Assembly (NCBI RefSeq): GCF_016097555.1
Contig: NC_054706.1
Span: 46,735,039-46,799,038 of the forward strand
From: Gigantopelta aegis
Taxonomy: Eukaryota > Mollusca > Gastropoda > Neomphalida > Peltospiridae
Length of the DNA stretch: 64,000 nucleotides
Direction of reading: 5' to 3'
The position numbers and the translations under genes were made by a program. The notes beneath the pieces are model-generated. The model was not told where the DNA came from, did no database searches, and saw only the letters and a program-made list of their open reading frames with translations. Positions 1 through 10,661 of the stretch are shown in pieces; position 1 is the stretch's first letter, and each line of letters begins with the position of its first letter.

Positions 1-95
1 ATATAAATAAACGTTGGTATCCACATTCGTGCATTTTTATTTAATTTCGGCAAACATCATCCTGTCCCACCAACAAAATAAACACACAAACTGCT
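1..95. repeat. Right part of the GCGTACGAG repeat family, cut by window start
   Basis: AATAAACGTTGGTATCCACA and TTCGTGCATTTTTATT correspond to 15300-15350 and 52757-52800. Confidence 0.4.
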
Positions 96-240
96 TTTTC
101 AGGTCTTTTAAAACACTATCTTACCTTAAAATGTTTTACATATAAAGCATTATACTAATAAATACATTCGGAATGACCTTTGGTCGCAATGTTTTAAAAT
201 TTCGTTTGGCTGTTGACAAATATTATAAATATTTACCTTC

Positions 241-435
241 AAAATTATTTTAGACAAAACTCGATATTGAAATACAAAACATTACAATGTCCAGAAATAC
301 ATGGAATATAGAGATAATCATATTCTAAGCAAGAAAACATAAATTTTAATTTTAATAATGCATTCATATTTTATTTGTCAAAAACGTTGAAATGGCTACA
401 AACTGAGGATAGTCCAATTCCTTTAATATAGGTAT
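241..435. mobile_element. Old fragment of the TTAA foldback MITE family
   Basis: AAAACTCGATATTG, CCAGAAATACATGGAATATA and ACAAACTGAGGATAGTCC followed by CTTTAA match the right half of the family with many differences. Similar old fragments lie at about 51381-51540 and 59963-60162. Confidence 0.45.
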
Positions 436-1352
436 AGAATATTAGTCTGGCATAAATGCACGGAAATACTCTTAAAGTATATTATAGACATTAGTTAAAA
501 TAAAATCAATATTTAATTTCAGAAATTATGCCAAAATATCATATTCCTTGCAAGGTGTAAATTAGGTTAAATTGGGATTTTAATTTTTAAATCTGTTATT
601 TTTAACTTTCTTCTGTGAAAATCCTCCACCCAAAATGTTACCATTTTTATTTTTTACCAATACAGATTACAAATAGTCTTGCTTATGTAGTGAAAGCATT
701 CCCACCTACCTGTATATAACTTAAAACAATTGTTTTAATTGCCTGGGTGCGGTAATATTGTAAAAACAAATGTTTAAATGGTGGCCATTTTGAAAACCAA
801 GATGGCCGTCAGCAAACGACCCTGAAATGTTGCTATTGTGTTGTTGTTTTGTATTATGTTTTAGTGTTTGTAAAAGGTATTCAAATAGATATGGATCTTC
901 TAATAATCTTGTACAAATAAAACATTATAGCATAATGCAATAGGCCGAACAGAAAGAACAGTAATTTTTTTAGCCTGGAGTGGTGCTTTTAAAATGACCG
1001 TCAAACAAATTGCTCAATGATGACAAAGTGTCATCATGCAGTTTCTGAATCAGGAAACCCTAAATGACATAAAACCATCATAAAACATCGTATGTACCCT
1101 AGTTCAAGGTACAATCCTTATTCTGCCCGACTATAGCCTTCAAAACTGAATTTTCGACAACCTAAGAGAAAAAATATATAGAAAGTTTTGAAAATAAAAA
1201 GGGCTATATGTTTTACTAAGTTATAATACGAAGTGAAAATGAACAATGTTAGTTTATTTATTAACAAAAATATGAAATAAATTGTACATATACACAGAAA
1301 CAAGCACGTTTTTGTTATTGCCACAACATTTATCCTTTCTAACATGATAAAA
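436..1352. other. AT-rich stretch, nothing recognised
   Basis: No supported gene or repeat structure. A short minus-strand frame at 1118-1399 is low-complexity and runs into a SINE. Confidence 0.5.
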
Positions 1353-1668
1353 AGTTTTGTTTTGTTTAACGACACCACTAGAGCACATTCATTTATCAAT
1401 TATCGGCTATTGGATGTCAAACATTTGGTAATTTAGACATATAGTCTTAGAGAGGAAACCTGCTAAAAAAAAATTCCATTAGTAGCTAGGGATCTTTTAT
1501 ATGCACCATCCCACAGACATGACAGCACATACCATGGCCTTTGATATACCAGTCGTGATGCACTGGCTGGAACGTGGAAAATAGCCCAATCGGTCCACCG
1601 ACAAGGATCGATCCTAAACAGACTGCACATGAAGCATGGATTTTACCACTGGGCTACGTCCTGGTCCC
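1353..1668 (-). mobile_element. SINE B, nearly full length
   Basis: tRNA-derived SINE read on the minus strand: head (GGGACGTAGCCCAGTGGTAA-like), body, then the tail ending GTGGTGTCGTTAAACAAAAC. The body carries TATAAAAGATCCC. About 20% or more changed. Confidence 0.8.
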
Positions 1669-1692
1669 TTTTAAAAATGATGAGGTAAACTT

Positions 1693-1904
1693 AATAATTT
1701 TCAACATTGTCACAAGTGTACAAAGAGTACACTTTTGACCAACCCCCTCCCCCCCCCTAAAAGTGTACATCCCCCAAATGAAAAATGTTGATCGACATTT
1801 TTACATTTAAAAAAAAAAGTGTACGTTAGTCCCTTAACAACCCCCCCCCCCCCCCCCCCCCCACCGCGTACGGTTTGTACGCTCGTGAAATGTTGAAAAT
1901 TATT
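1693..1904. repeat. Small foldback repeat around a C-run
   Basis: AATAATTTTCAACATT at the left is mirrored by AATGTTGAAAATTATT at the right, with further mirrored GTGTACAAAG-type sequence and two C-runs between. The class is unknown. Confidence 0.5.
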
Positions 1905-1909
1905 GACCG

Positions 1910-2540
1910 CCCCTTAACAGTCATGGACCAAAAATAGACAGGAATATTGTGTTGTAATGATCAATAATAGGCCTGAGTTAGACGAACAACGTACTGTGGT
2001 ATCAATATATATAAAAGATCACAGAACCTATAAATCCTAAAATACATTTAGATAGGATGGGTTTGGGGTGGGGTGCGGGTTTTTTTTATCAGTAAAACCA
2101 ACAATACAATGGGAATTGTAATATACAAATGCATTATAAAGACTTCTTCAAAGGAAAAAAAAGGACTCTTCTAGTTCTAAAGTAAAAAGGTCACTTTTTG
2201 TCCGAGGTGGGTGGTGCATGGCAACTGTCTCCCCTTGCCCAACCGCTAGGTGCGCCCCATAAAAAAAATCATTTTCTTATTGACCTAACTTATATACCGG
2301 TGAAATCGTTCACATATCTCTGCGAAAAGTTTATAATCGATAAGTTTACACAGAAGTAGCACGGCACCAAAAATGAACTGTAATAGCATGGAGTTATTGC
2401 CGTTGCAAAGTAGACGTCACCAAGACAACGAAACATGCGAAAATGCGTGGAAATTAATAGGTACAGAACCACACCTTTAATGTAACTAACATTTAAATAT
2501 ATATTTTGTGAAACAACTTTCAGCTTCTTTCAGCATTAAG
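1910..2540. other. No feature recognised
   Basis: AT-rich, with short T- and A-runs only. Confidence 0.5.
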
Positions 2541-2542
2541 TA

Positions 2543-2703
2543 GAGGGATGTAACTTAGCTGCAGAGCACTCGTTTGAGGTGCGATACGTCGGAGGATCGA
2601 TTGACTTCAGTGGACTCGTGTCTTTTCCCCGTCCCAACCAGATTCCCACGACTGGTACACCAAAGGCCGTATTATATGCTATTCTGTATATTGGACAGTA
2701 TAT
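2543..2703 (+). mobile_element. SINE F head and body (third head type)
   Basis: AGAGCACTCGTTTGAGGTGC is a tRNA-like head different from SINE A/B, joined to the shared body (CCACGACTGGTACACCAAAG). The tail is replaced by the SINE B at 2704. Confidence 0.6.
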
Positions 2704-3016
2704 AAGTTTATTTTGTTTAACAATACCGCTAGAGCATATTGATTTATTAATCATCGGCTATTGGATGTCAGACATTTGGTAAATTTAACATACAGTCTTA
2801 GAGAGGAAACCCGCTACATTTTTTTTCCATTAGTAGCAAATGATCTTTTATATGCACCATCCCACAGACAGGACAGCACACACCACGGCCTTTGATATAC
2901 CAGTCGTGGTGCACTGGCTGGAACGAGAAATGGCCCAAATGGGCCAATCGACGGGGATCGATCCTAGACTGACCGCGCATCAGGCGAACGCTTTACCACT
3001 GGGCTACGTCCCGCCC
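2704..3016 (-). mobile_element. SINE B, nearly full length
   Basis: Same family and orientation as at 1353; head GGCGGGACGTAGCCCAGTGG at 3016, tail at 2704. Confidence 0.85.
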
Positions 3017-3322
3017 GTGTATATATAAAATATCCCTTGCTGTTTTAGAGGTATGGTAACCTATGTGGCGGCTGCAGGTTTCGCCTCTTTCTCTAGACGA
3101 CGGGTGAAGTAAATCCGGGCTCAGTAATAATATAATGTTATGATCTTCAATCAAATAAAAGAACACAAGCAACATGTACCTTGTTTTCGTATTTATTTAT
3201 TTTTTCTATCAAGAGGTAGTTGCTTAGTTACGGCCTTAAACTAGCTTGTATTTTAACAGACTTTGTCAGACATGTTCGAAATGGGTGTTGCTCCCCTTCT
3301 CCTTTTAATTTTAGTATGACTA

Positions 3323-3713
3323 TTAAAGGGACATTCCTGAATTTTCTGCAATTTTTAAGATGTTATCGACTAACAGAGACTTTTTAACGATTGCAATTAC
3401 ATATCAAATATATTTTTCTGCATAAAATATTAGTGGCTGTATATTAAACGTGTTTCGGATCGTTCTAATATTTGTACTAGGTTAAATTTCATTTTATTTC
3501 CTAAAATATTATTTTTTCGTATATACGAAACTATTTGAAGACAAAATCTAGTTTGGGCTTATTACAAATGTTAAGACAACCAGAAACACATTGAAAATAC
3601 AGACACTGATATTCTAAAGAAGAAAATATATTTAATATGTAAGTTTAATTGTAGAACTATTTTATTAGTCGGAAACATCTTACAATGGAGCAAATTCAGG
3701 AATGTCCCTTTAA
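3323..3713. mobile_element. TTAA foldback MITE, copy 1 (391 bases)
   Basis: Flanked by TTAA; the ends read AGGGACATTCCTGAATTTTC and its inverted counterpart. The two halves (about 190 bases each) are imperfect inverted copies of each other: AACAGAGACTTTTTAACGAT on one side, ACTAATAAAATA-GTTCTACAATT on the other. TTAA sites suggest piggyBac or Kolobok mobilisation; this is not proven. Confidence 0.8.
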
Positions 3714-4120
3714 TTAGTGCCAGTTCAAGTAGTGGTCTACTGTGCAAATGCGCCGTAGATGTCGTTGGAGATGAGGGGAGGGGAAGAGGAGGGAATTAGT
3801 GTTCGGTATTCCGTCTGAAATGGTATTCGAATATTCGATGAAAATGACGAGCGAATATTCGAATACTAACTAAATAACAACCGACTAAAACTAACGTTTA
3901 AAAACAAAACGTTTTTAATTCCGTAATGAACATTCAATAATCCCTTACTACAGCCCCCCACCCCCCTTAAAAATAACAACAACAACAAAAATACAGAAAA
4001 AAAAAGAAAGAAAAAGTAAGTTACATAAACAAGTCAAATAAATATCATAATGCTGGAGTGTCTGTCTGGTTGTTAACCTAGCTATGTATTCTGAATTCTA
4101 ATCTAGTGTTACTGAAGGAA

Positions 4121-4445
4121 CGAAGGAAATGTTTTATTTAACGACGCACTCAACACATTTGTATTTACGGTTATATGGCGTCGGACATATGTTTAAGGAC
4201 CACACAGATAATGAGGGAGGAAACCCTCTGTCGCCACTTTATGGGCTACTCTTTTCGATTAGCAGCAAGGGATCTTTTATATGCACCATTCCATAGACAG
4301 GGTAGCACATGCCACGGCCTTTGATGCACCAGTTGTGGTGCACAGGCTGGAGCGAGAAATAGCCCAATAGGTCCACCGACAGGGATCTATTCCAAACCGA
4401 ATGCGCATCAAGCGAATGATTTACCACTGGGCTATGTCCCGCCCC
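4121..4445 (-). mobile_element. SINE A, full length
   Basis: Head GGGCGGGACATAGCCCAGTG, shared body, and tail A (ACGCCATATAACCGTAAATA ... GAGTGCGTCGTTAAATAAAA). Confidence 0.85.
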
Positions 4446-4529
4446 ATATTGTTTCTGAATTAGTAATAACAAATTATTGTAAACGCTAAAACAGTATGGC
4501 CAAAACCAAATACACATAGAAAACTACCA

Positions 4530-4677
4530 GGGCCCATATTTTCGAAGCAATTTTAGCCTACGAAATCGTAAAAACACCGTAAGCTATTACGTCACTATGG
4601 CGTGTGCTGTAGTGACGTCACACCCTACGATGGATTACGATTTCGTAGCACTAAGATAGCTTCGAAAATATGGGCCC
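4530..4677. mobile_element. Foldback MITE with GGGCCCATATTTTCGAAGC ends
   Basis: GGGCCCATATTTTCGAAGC and its exact complement end a 148-base element. Inside, CCTACGAAATCGTAA pairs with TTACGATTTCGTAG. It lies inside the composite element 3797-6065. Confidence 0.8.
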
Positions 4678-4903
4678 AGATCGGTTCACGGTTTTGTTTG
4701 GGTTTTGGGGGTTTGTTTTTCTCATCTTCCTTTTTTTAGTGTGGGGGGGGGGGGGGGGGGGGGGGGGAGGAGGAGGTAGGGTGTGTGCCGAAAAAGCTAA
4801 AAAGTGCGAAGTAGAAACATCAGATCACAATACTAGATAAAATTTTAAATAAATATAGCAAGGTTTTTCAATAATTTCATTTTAAAAAACGTTACGATTA
4901 GTT

Positions 4904-5182
4904 CTATAATGGTTTTAAAATATATTTTCTCCTAAAGTTTTGAATATTTTTATCTTTACAATTGCATAAATAATGGTATTTATCACCAATATCAGTATTA
5001 CAAAGTTTACATGGCAAGTTTACATTAGAATTGTTAAACAATCTTCCAGTTCCGATCGATAATTTTAAATTTGACGCACGCAATTTAGTTATGCAGGGTT
5101 GCAGTATCTGTTTTGGTACGAGACTCTCATCAAATAAGTTTCGAAGTAAACTTCCGTTTGAATAATGTATAAAATTGGCCAC
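4904..5182 (-). mobile_element. LINE C-terminal fragment with zinc-knuckle-like end
   Basis: The minus strand codes about 92 residues including KQILQPCITKLRASNLKLSI, FNNSNVNLPCKLCNTDIG and DKYHYLCNCKDKNIQNFR. The C-x2-C...H...C pattern is that of the C terminus of non-LTR retrotransposon ORF2. No reverse transcriptase core is present, so this is a 5'-truncated relic. Confidence 0.65.
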
Positions 5183-5629
5183 TAGAAGAGTTTGTAATTT
5201 CCGAAAGCCACTGTTGTGTAAATTGATCGCAATATTTTTTTCTTTAATTCTTGATTATAGGATTTGAAATCGACCTATTGGTTAGTGTAAATATGCCCCC
5301 ATTCCTGTGTTTGGAAAATATTATTTTATGAATTTCAGCCGCCCGTGTGACGTCACTTCAGTTCAATTCAATTCAGTTCAGTTTATTGCAAATTACCAAA
5401 CAAGCTGGTGTCAGCAAACAGATACAAAAATTAAAAAAACAAACAAACAAAACAAACAAAAACAAACAAAAACAAACAAACCACCAACGAAACAAACATA
5501 CAACATCTATAACAACAATAACAATTAATAATAATAGCAATATTAATGTACATGCCAGACGGAGAAACAAAGTTTGTATTATATTTGTAGAAATAAAGTT
5601 TGTTCTAAAAATAAATGGTTAAAGTACTG

Positions 5630-5880
5630 GGAAATAATTAAATTACATTACTGCCCCACTGATAGCTGGAACAAGAACTTTACGTTTAGAAATACAGCCG
5701 TCAATAAATGTTAATACATGGTTAAGAATTTCAATGTCACCATTATTGTATGACATAATAAATATAAATTGTAAATTGCTATTTAGAGTAGAGAGGTCGG
5801 AAAAGGAGTTTAACTTATCAAATAGTTGTTGCCTTTCAACATAATAAATTGGGCAGTCTAAAATAATACTCTATTCTAAA
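5630..5880 (-). mobile_element. LINE ORF2 C-terminal tail fragment
   Basis: The minus strand reads ILDCPIYYVERQQLFDKLNS and continues through FIFIMSYNNGDIEILNHVL to VLVPAISGAVM and a stop. The 'CP-x-Y...R..LF..L' sequence is common at the C terminus of molluscan LINEs. It is followed (towards 5345) by an AT-rich 3' region with an AACAAA-rich tract and a TTCAATTCAGTTCAG tail. Confidence 0.6.
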
Positions 5881-6254
5881 CTCAGACATGTTTTACGTTC
5901 CTAACTGAACGCATGCATGTGGCAAGCAGCATGCACGATCGATATTAGAAATCAAAGAAACCGCATTATCTATCTCAAGAGATATTCGAAAACTTGAAAA
6001 TAGTATTGGAATATTTCGAATAGCAAATTAACGAGCGAGTATTTGAATATTCGGATTGAACACTAGATGGAAGTTGCTAAAAGTATTAAAAGGTGCTCTT
6101 TTTGATTAGCTGAACAATACCGTCTTACTCTGTTATTATTACGCGTTTAGCATCTTAGAACAAGTTATATTGCAGCTCTCTTGGCTTTCGCGACTTTTTG
6201 AGTTTTGATCATATATATTTATTCAAGTGGTGTAAGAACGGAATGATATTCTTG

Positions 6255-6475
6255 TTTCATAGGATCGAACCCCGTCCCCCGTTTCAAACAGTACCCAAGG
6301 ACTAGTCTATCAGATGTCGTGGTATGTACTTTTCTGTCATTGGAAAGGTTCATACAAAAGATCCCGTAGACCTATTTCTGCTAATGAAAACATGTCAGAA
6401 TTATCAAATGACTGACATTCAGTAGCCCGTTAAGGCATGGTTAATTAATCTATGTACTCTAGTGGTGTCTATGTT
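6255..6475 (+). mobile_element. Decayed SINE B
   Basis: CGTGGTATGTACTTTTCTGT, AAAAGATCCC and CTCTAGTGGTGTC in SINE B order, with many changes. It ends just before a tetraspan gene 1 exon (6532). Confidence 0.5.
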
Positions 6476-6531
6476 AACTCCTTTTTATCAACTCATATAT
6501 AAGTATATATAAATACATAAATTTGTTTCAG

Positions 6532-6654
6532 ATGAAGAACGGGAGCTGACGTCTAAGAAGGAAACGGGTCTGACGAGCAATAAATGTTTTGTTTTTGTCA
6601 AAGACTACGATGACAATCCGGCCATCTTCAGCAAGGAAGCCATGCAGATAGCAA
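6532..6654 (+). CDS. Tetraspan gene 1, exon coding part of extracellular loop 1
   Basis: First visible coding exon of a four-transmembrane membrane protein. It opens after a TTTGTTTCAG acceptor and ends at an A|GTGAGT donor. It is 123 bases long and is entered and left in phase 1, matching the next exon. It codes about 41 hydrophilic residues with a single Cys (SNKCFVFVKDYDD) and ends FSKEAMQIA; the junction with the next exon reads IARLQNS. In calcium-channel gamma and claudin-like proteins the segment between the Cys of loop 1 and TM2 looks like this. An earlier exon with the start codon, TM1 and the first half of the loop is required; I found none in bases 1-6531, so it probably lies left of the window. 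A large GAT/GGT repeat begins about 45 bases after the donor. The exon is well supported; the family assignment is inferred. Confidence 0.72.
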
Positions 6655-6697
6655 GTGAGTTTACCAAACGCTTTGTAGATCACTTTGAGAATACTAA

Positions 6698-6826
6698 TGG
6701 TGATGATGATGGTGATAATGATGTTGATGATGGTGATGATGGTGATGATGATAATGATTTATGATGATGGTGGTGGTGATGATGATGGTGGTGGTGATGA
6801 TGGTGATGGTGATGATGGTTATGGTG

Positions 6827-6858
<32 letters not shown>

Positions 6859-7103
6859 GATGATGATGATGATGGTGGTGATGATGATGATGGTGGTGAT
6901 GATGATGATGGTGATGGTGGTGGTGATGTGATGATGATGATGATGGTGATGGTGGATGATGGTGATGATATGGTGGTGGTATGATGGTGGTGATGATGGT
7001 GGTGATGGTGGTGATGGTGATGATGATGATGGTGATGATGATGATGACGACGACGACGACGATGATGATGATGCTGCTGATGCTGGTGATGATGGTGGTG
7101 GTG

Positions 7104-7135
<32 letters not shown>

Positions 7136-7225
7136 GGTGATGATCGTGGTGATGATGATGGTGATGATGATGACGATGGTGATGACATTGATGGGGATAA
7201 TGATGATGATGATGATGATGATGAT
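6698..7225. repeat. Large GAT/GGT trinucleotide array
   Basis: About 530 bases of GATGGT variants with short GAC and GCT interruptions, starting about 45 bases after the donor of a tetraspan gene 1 exon. Long Asp-rich or Ser/His-rich frames here are only repeat translations. Confidence 0.95.
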
Positions 7226-7630
7226 TGTAAAAATAGCATCATCAATGGTGTATTATGACCGTGACAAGCGTCAGGTGGTGGGGGTGTGGTAGAGGCAGAG
7301 TGTCTTTTTTTGGGTCTGCTTAGATAAAACCCCATGTTGTTTTTGTTGTTTGTTGCTTTTGTGGTGATGTTTTGTTTTTGTTTTGTTTTTGTTTGTTTGT
7401 TTGTTTGTTTGTTTTTTGCTGTCCCCACCTCTAGTTAGTTGTGTCTAAGTGTGGTGTATTGGACATATTAACTGGTTTAGTAGGTACTCAGTTCGTAATC
7501 TGGTTGCTGCTCCAACCCAGGATGAGATCATAGTCTAGCCCGAATACTCTGGGACTACCGTTCGAGAGGTAGACGGACATTTGTACGGTTATGATCACGC
7601 TATCAGCCAGAGGTTATTCTATAGCACGTG

Positions 7631-7890
7631 GCGAGACGTAGCCCAGTGGTAAAGCGCCCGCTTGGTGAGCGGTCGGTTTAGGATCGATCCCCGTCAGTGG
7701 GCCCATTGGGCTATTTCTCGCTCCAACCAGTGTACCACGACTGGTACATCAAATGCCGTAGTATGTGCTATACTTTCTATGGGATGGTGCATATAAAAGA
7801 TCCCTTGCTGCTAATCGAAAAGAGTAGCCCATGAAGTGGCGACAGCGGGTTTCCTCCCTCAATATCTGTATGTTCCTTAACCATAACCTT
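7631..7890 (+). mobile_element. SINE A, 3' truncated
   Basis: AGACGTAGCCCAGTGGTAAA head, body and the start of tail A up to GTTCCTTAACCATAACC. Confidence 0.85.
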
Positions 7891-7930
7891 AACGGGTTTC
7901 TTCCTGTAGTGTGTGTATTAGTGGTGAATA

Positions 7931-8209
7931 CCGGCCTCGGTGGTGTCGTGATTAAGCCATCCGACATTAGGTTGGTAGGTACAGGGTTCGCAGCCCGGTA
8001 CCGGCTCCCACCCAGAGCGAGTTTTAACGACTCAATGGGTAGCTGTAAGGTCACTACACCTTCATCTCTCTCACTAACTACTAACAACTAACAACTAACC
8101 CCTGTCCCGGACAGACAGCCCATATAGCTGAGGTGTGTGCCCAGGACAGCATGTTTGAACCTTAATTGGATATAAGCACGAAAATAAGTTCAAATGAAAT
8201 GAAATGAAG
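7931..8209 (+). mobile_element. SINE C, full length
   Basis: Head CCGGCCTCGGTGGTGTCGTG with a box-B-like GGGTTCGCAGCCC, then the body and tail ending GGATATAAGCACGAAAATAA. Confidence 0.85.
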
Positions 8210-8372
8210 TGGTGAATAAGCAAAAATATTTGTTATAGGTGAATTCGAAAATGATCAATGTAAAGGTATTTGGCGTCAAACATATAACTTGTGTTGTATT
8301 AGAGCGGGAATCTTTGTTTACCGTATGCTAGTTAGCCAATCCGTGTTTTCTCTTGACTGAGAGAGCGATCAT

Positions 8373-8979
8373 AAAGTTGTATCCTAACCGACCGCGACCG
8401 ACGCGAGCGATGCGAGCGATTATTTTAGAAAATCATTGATTTCAATTACCGCATCCTAACCGCACGCGTGCGACGCGACATATTTATCTGTTGAGCTGTA
8501 CGCTTGCGGTTAGGATGCGGTAATTGAAATCAATGATTTCTAAAATAATCTGTTAAGCTGTATCCTAACCGGCCGCGCGCGACGCGAGCGACGCGATCGA
8601 TTATTTTAGAAATCATTGATTTCAATTGCCGTATCCTAACCGCACGCGTGCGACACGACATACAAATCAGTCGCGTCGCGCGCGTGCAGTTAGGATGCTT
8701 CAATTGAAATCAGTGGTTTCTAAAAAAATCGCTCGCGTCTCTCGCGTCACACGCGGCCGGTTAGGATGCACCTTTAAGCTGTATCCTAACCGGCAGCGAG
8801 CGATGCGAGCGATTATTTTAGAAATCATTGATTTCCATTGCCGCATCCTAACTGCACGCGCGCGACGCAACATATTTATATGTCACGTCGCACGCGTGCG
8901 GTTAGGATGCAACAATTGAAATCAATGATTTCTAAAATAATCGCTCGCATCGCTCGCAGCCGGTTAGGATACAGCTTTA
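8373..8979. repeat. Three tandem copies of a GC-rich foldback element
   Basis: Three units (about 8373-8554, 8554-8775, 8775-8979) each begin TGTATCCTAACCG and, except the first, end CGGTTAGGAT(A/G)CA. Each is a nested palindrome: an outer CGAGCGATGCGAGCGATT arm, a middle AGAAATCATTGATTTCAATT arm, then a CCGCATCCTAAC arm and an inner CGCACGCGTGCGACG stem. The junctions share a TTAA-like sequence. They are rich in CpG within AT-rich DNA. They lie in the intron of tetraspan gene 1 between 6655 and 9545. Confidence 0.8.
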
Positions 8980-9111
8980 GGATACAACTTAAAGATACAG
9001 TTTTAACCGTACAAATCTCCGTCTAGAGTATTCGGGCTAATCATAGTCCAGCTCATTGTGGTGGTGGTCGGTGTTTAACGTAATAGACTGTTTATTGACA
9101 AGTCAAAGGTC

Positions 9112-9355
9112 GTGATATCCAATTTACTGTCCTGTCTGTGGGGAAAATAAATGTAAAAGATATGTGAATCAAATCAATATGAATATATAGCTATGTAGCG
9201 GAAGTTTGTTTTCACACACACATTATAGCTCACATATAGGACATTACATACCACGGGCTTTAATGTACAAGTCGCGGGGTAATGATTGATACGGCGAGGG
9301 CGATCGATCCTACGACCCATCGCACCTCAGATGATTTGCTATACCAAGTTGTAAA
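9112..9355 (-). mobile_element. Decayed SINE F
   Basis: Minus-oriented: head TCTGAGGTGCGATGGGTCGT with GGATCGATCG, then a degraded shared body (TACATTAAAGCCCGTGGTAT). Confidence 0.5.
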
Positions 9356-9545
9356 CTACATACCGCACGTTATAATATAACATGAAATTATAGGGCCGGA
9401 TTTACAAAGCGTGTTTTTCTTAAACTCATGTGTTTAAGCATCGTAAAATGTGTGTTCTTACATTCGTGTATGACTAAAACAGGCTTTATACATATGGCCC
9501 ATATTGACTTATTTTATGGAACATTATTATGTTTTCTTCTTCCAG

Positions 9546-9683
9546 GACTTCAGAACTCGGCAGCGTCGTGTTACCTCGTCGTACTCATTGATCTCATCGC
9601 TGCAGGCGTCATTGGCATGATCGGCATTTTCCGTAAACAGGTGGCCAGTTGTATGGTCACCGGCGTGCTCTACTGCATGGCGG
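9546..9683 (+). CDS. Tetraspan gene 1, exon with TM2 and start of TM3
   Basis: This 138-base exon runs from a pyrimidine-rich TTCTTCCAG acceptor to a G|GTAAAT donor, phase 1 in and out. It codes a hydrophobic TM2 (CYLVVLIDLIAAGVIGMIGI), a short basic turn (FRKQ), and the start of TM3 (ASCMVTGVLYCMA), which the next exon completes. This is the part of claudin, PMP22 and gamma-subunit proteins that spans the second helix, cytoplasmic turn and third helix. Joining to the flanking exons keeps one open frame with no stop. Tetra- and pentanucleotide repeats start within 30 bases of the donor. Confidence 0.75.
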
Positions 9684-9707
9684 GTAAATATTTAAAACAA
9701 AAAAATT

Positions 9708-9930
9708 ACTGACTGGCTGACTGACTGATTCGCTCGCTCGCTCACTCACTCACTCACTCATTTACTCACTCACTTTAAAAATTTAAGGAAAGATTACGTT
9801 ATGATTTGGTATTACTAGTATATTGCTATCCTGTGCTATGCTGTGCTATGCTGTGATATGCTGTGCCGTGCCTTGCCTTGCCTTGCCTTGCCTTGCCTTG
9901 CCTTGCTGTGCCGTGCCATGATATGCTACA
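9708..9930. repeat. CTGA/CTCA tetranucleotide and CTATG/CTTGC pentanucleotide arrays
   Basis: GACTGACTGATTCGCTCGCT and CACTCACTCA at 9708-9775; then TGCTATGCTG and repeated CCTTG at 9826-9930. They start just after the donor of the TM2 exon. Confidence 0.8.
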
Positions 9931-10011
9931 GTGAAAGAAATAAGCAGAATGTTTCACTAGTTCACGGGACAAAGTCATTATAAGATCTACATGTCCTTCA
10001 ATATTTTCTAC

Positions 10012-10099
10012 GAGTCATAATTACCAAATGTTTGACATCCAACAGCCAATGATTACTTAATCAATGTGCTCTAGTGGTGTCGTTAAACAAAACAAACTT
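10012..10099 (+). mobile_element. SINE B tail fragment
   Basis: TTACCAAATGTTTGACATCC to CTCTAGTGGTGTCGTTAAAC. Confidence 0.75.
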
Positions 10100-10275
10100 A
10101 AATATTTTGTCACAAAAAGGTTTAAAAATAGCTTAAAATGAAACAAGTTTTTTTTACATGCCCATCGGATAAGGATAACTATTGAGGTGTGTTTTCCTTG
10201 TCTGGGCATATTTTCACTCAGGACAAACGGACAAATGTTTATTTCGAACACTGTAAACTATACCAGATATAGAAA

Positions 10276-10661
10276 GAAAGAAATGTTTTATTTAACGACG
10301 CACTCAACACATTTTATTTACGGTTATATGGCGTCAGACATATGGTTAAGGACCACACAGATTTTGAGAGGAAACCCGCTGTCGCCATTACATGGGCTAC
10401 TCTTCCGATTGGCAGCAAGGGATCTTTTATTTGCACTTCCCACATGCAGGATAGCACAAACCAAGGCCTTTGTTGAACCAGTTATGGATCACTGGTCGGT
10501 GCAAGTGGTTTACACCTACCCATTGAGCCTTGCGGAGCACTCACTCAGGGTTTGGAGTCGGTATCTGGATTAAAAATCCCATGCCTCGACTGGGATCCGA
10601 ACCCAGTACCTACCAGCCTGTAGACCGATGGCCTGCCACGACGCCACCGAGGCCGGTATAC
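10276..10661 (-). mobile_element. SINE D, full length (SINE C-like head with tail A)
   Basis: Minus-oriented: ACCGGCCTCGGTGGCGTCGT head, GTTCGGATCCCAGTCGAGGC, a different middle (CCAAACCCTGAGTGAGTGCT), then the SINE A body end and tail A. Its twin is at 34034-34415. Confidence 0.85.

Larger units (their letters stand above)
3797..6065. mobile_element. Composite element with TAGTGTTCG ends, filled by later insertions
   Basis: The left end TAGTGTTCGGTATTCCG with ATTCGAATATTCG motifs is mirrored by the right end GAATATTCGGATTGAACACTA. This looks like a hAT-type end, by inference. Inside lie a SINE A (4121-4445), a foldback MITE (4530-4677), a G-run (4741-4767) and LINE 3' pieces (4904-5182 and 5630-5880). 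Confidence 0.5.
7536..9039. mobile_element. TAGCCCGAATACTCT MITE split by three nested insertions
   Basis: The left arm (7536-7630: TAGCCCGAATACTCT, GTAGACGGACATTTGTACGG) and the right arm (8990-9039: ACCGTACAAAT, CGTCTAGAGTATTCGGGCTA) are inverted repeats of the 44696 family. Between them lie a SINE A (7631-7890), a SINE C (7931-8209) and the GC-rich triple palindrome (8373-8979). Confidence 0.65.

Noticed and set aside
6685-7428. Long Asp-rich and Ser/His-rich frames
   Set aside because: They are translations of the GAT/GGT array in several frames; no splice-bounded or conserved protein is seen.
7640-7720. Functional tRNA gene
   Set aside because: The tRNA-like A and B boxes here and elsewhere are SINE heads joined to SINE bodies; no clean cloverleaf was found.
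8373-8979. CRISPR array (regular repeats)
   Set aside because: The units are palindromic transposon copies in a eukaryotic intron, with no unique spacers of constant size.
10187-10573. 128-residue open frame
   Set aside because: It runs through a SINE D; the same peptide appears in the other SINE D and SINE A copies.
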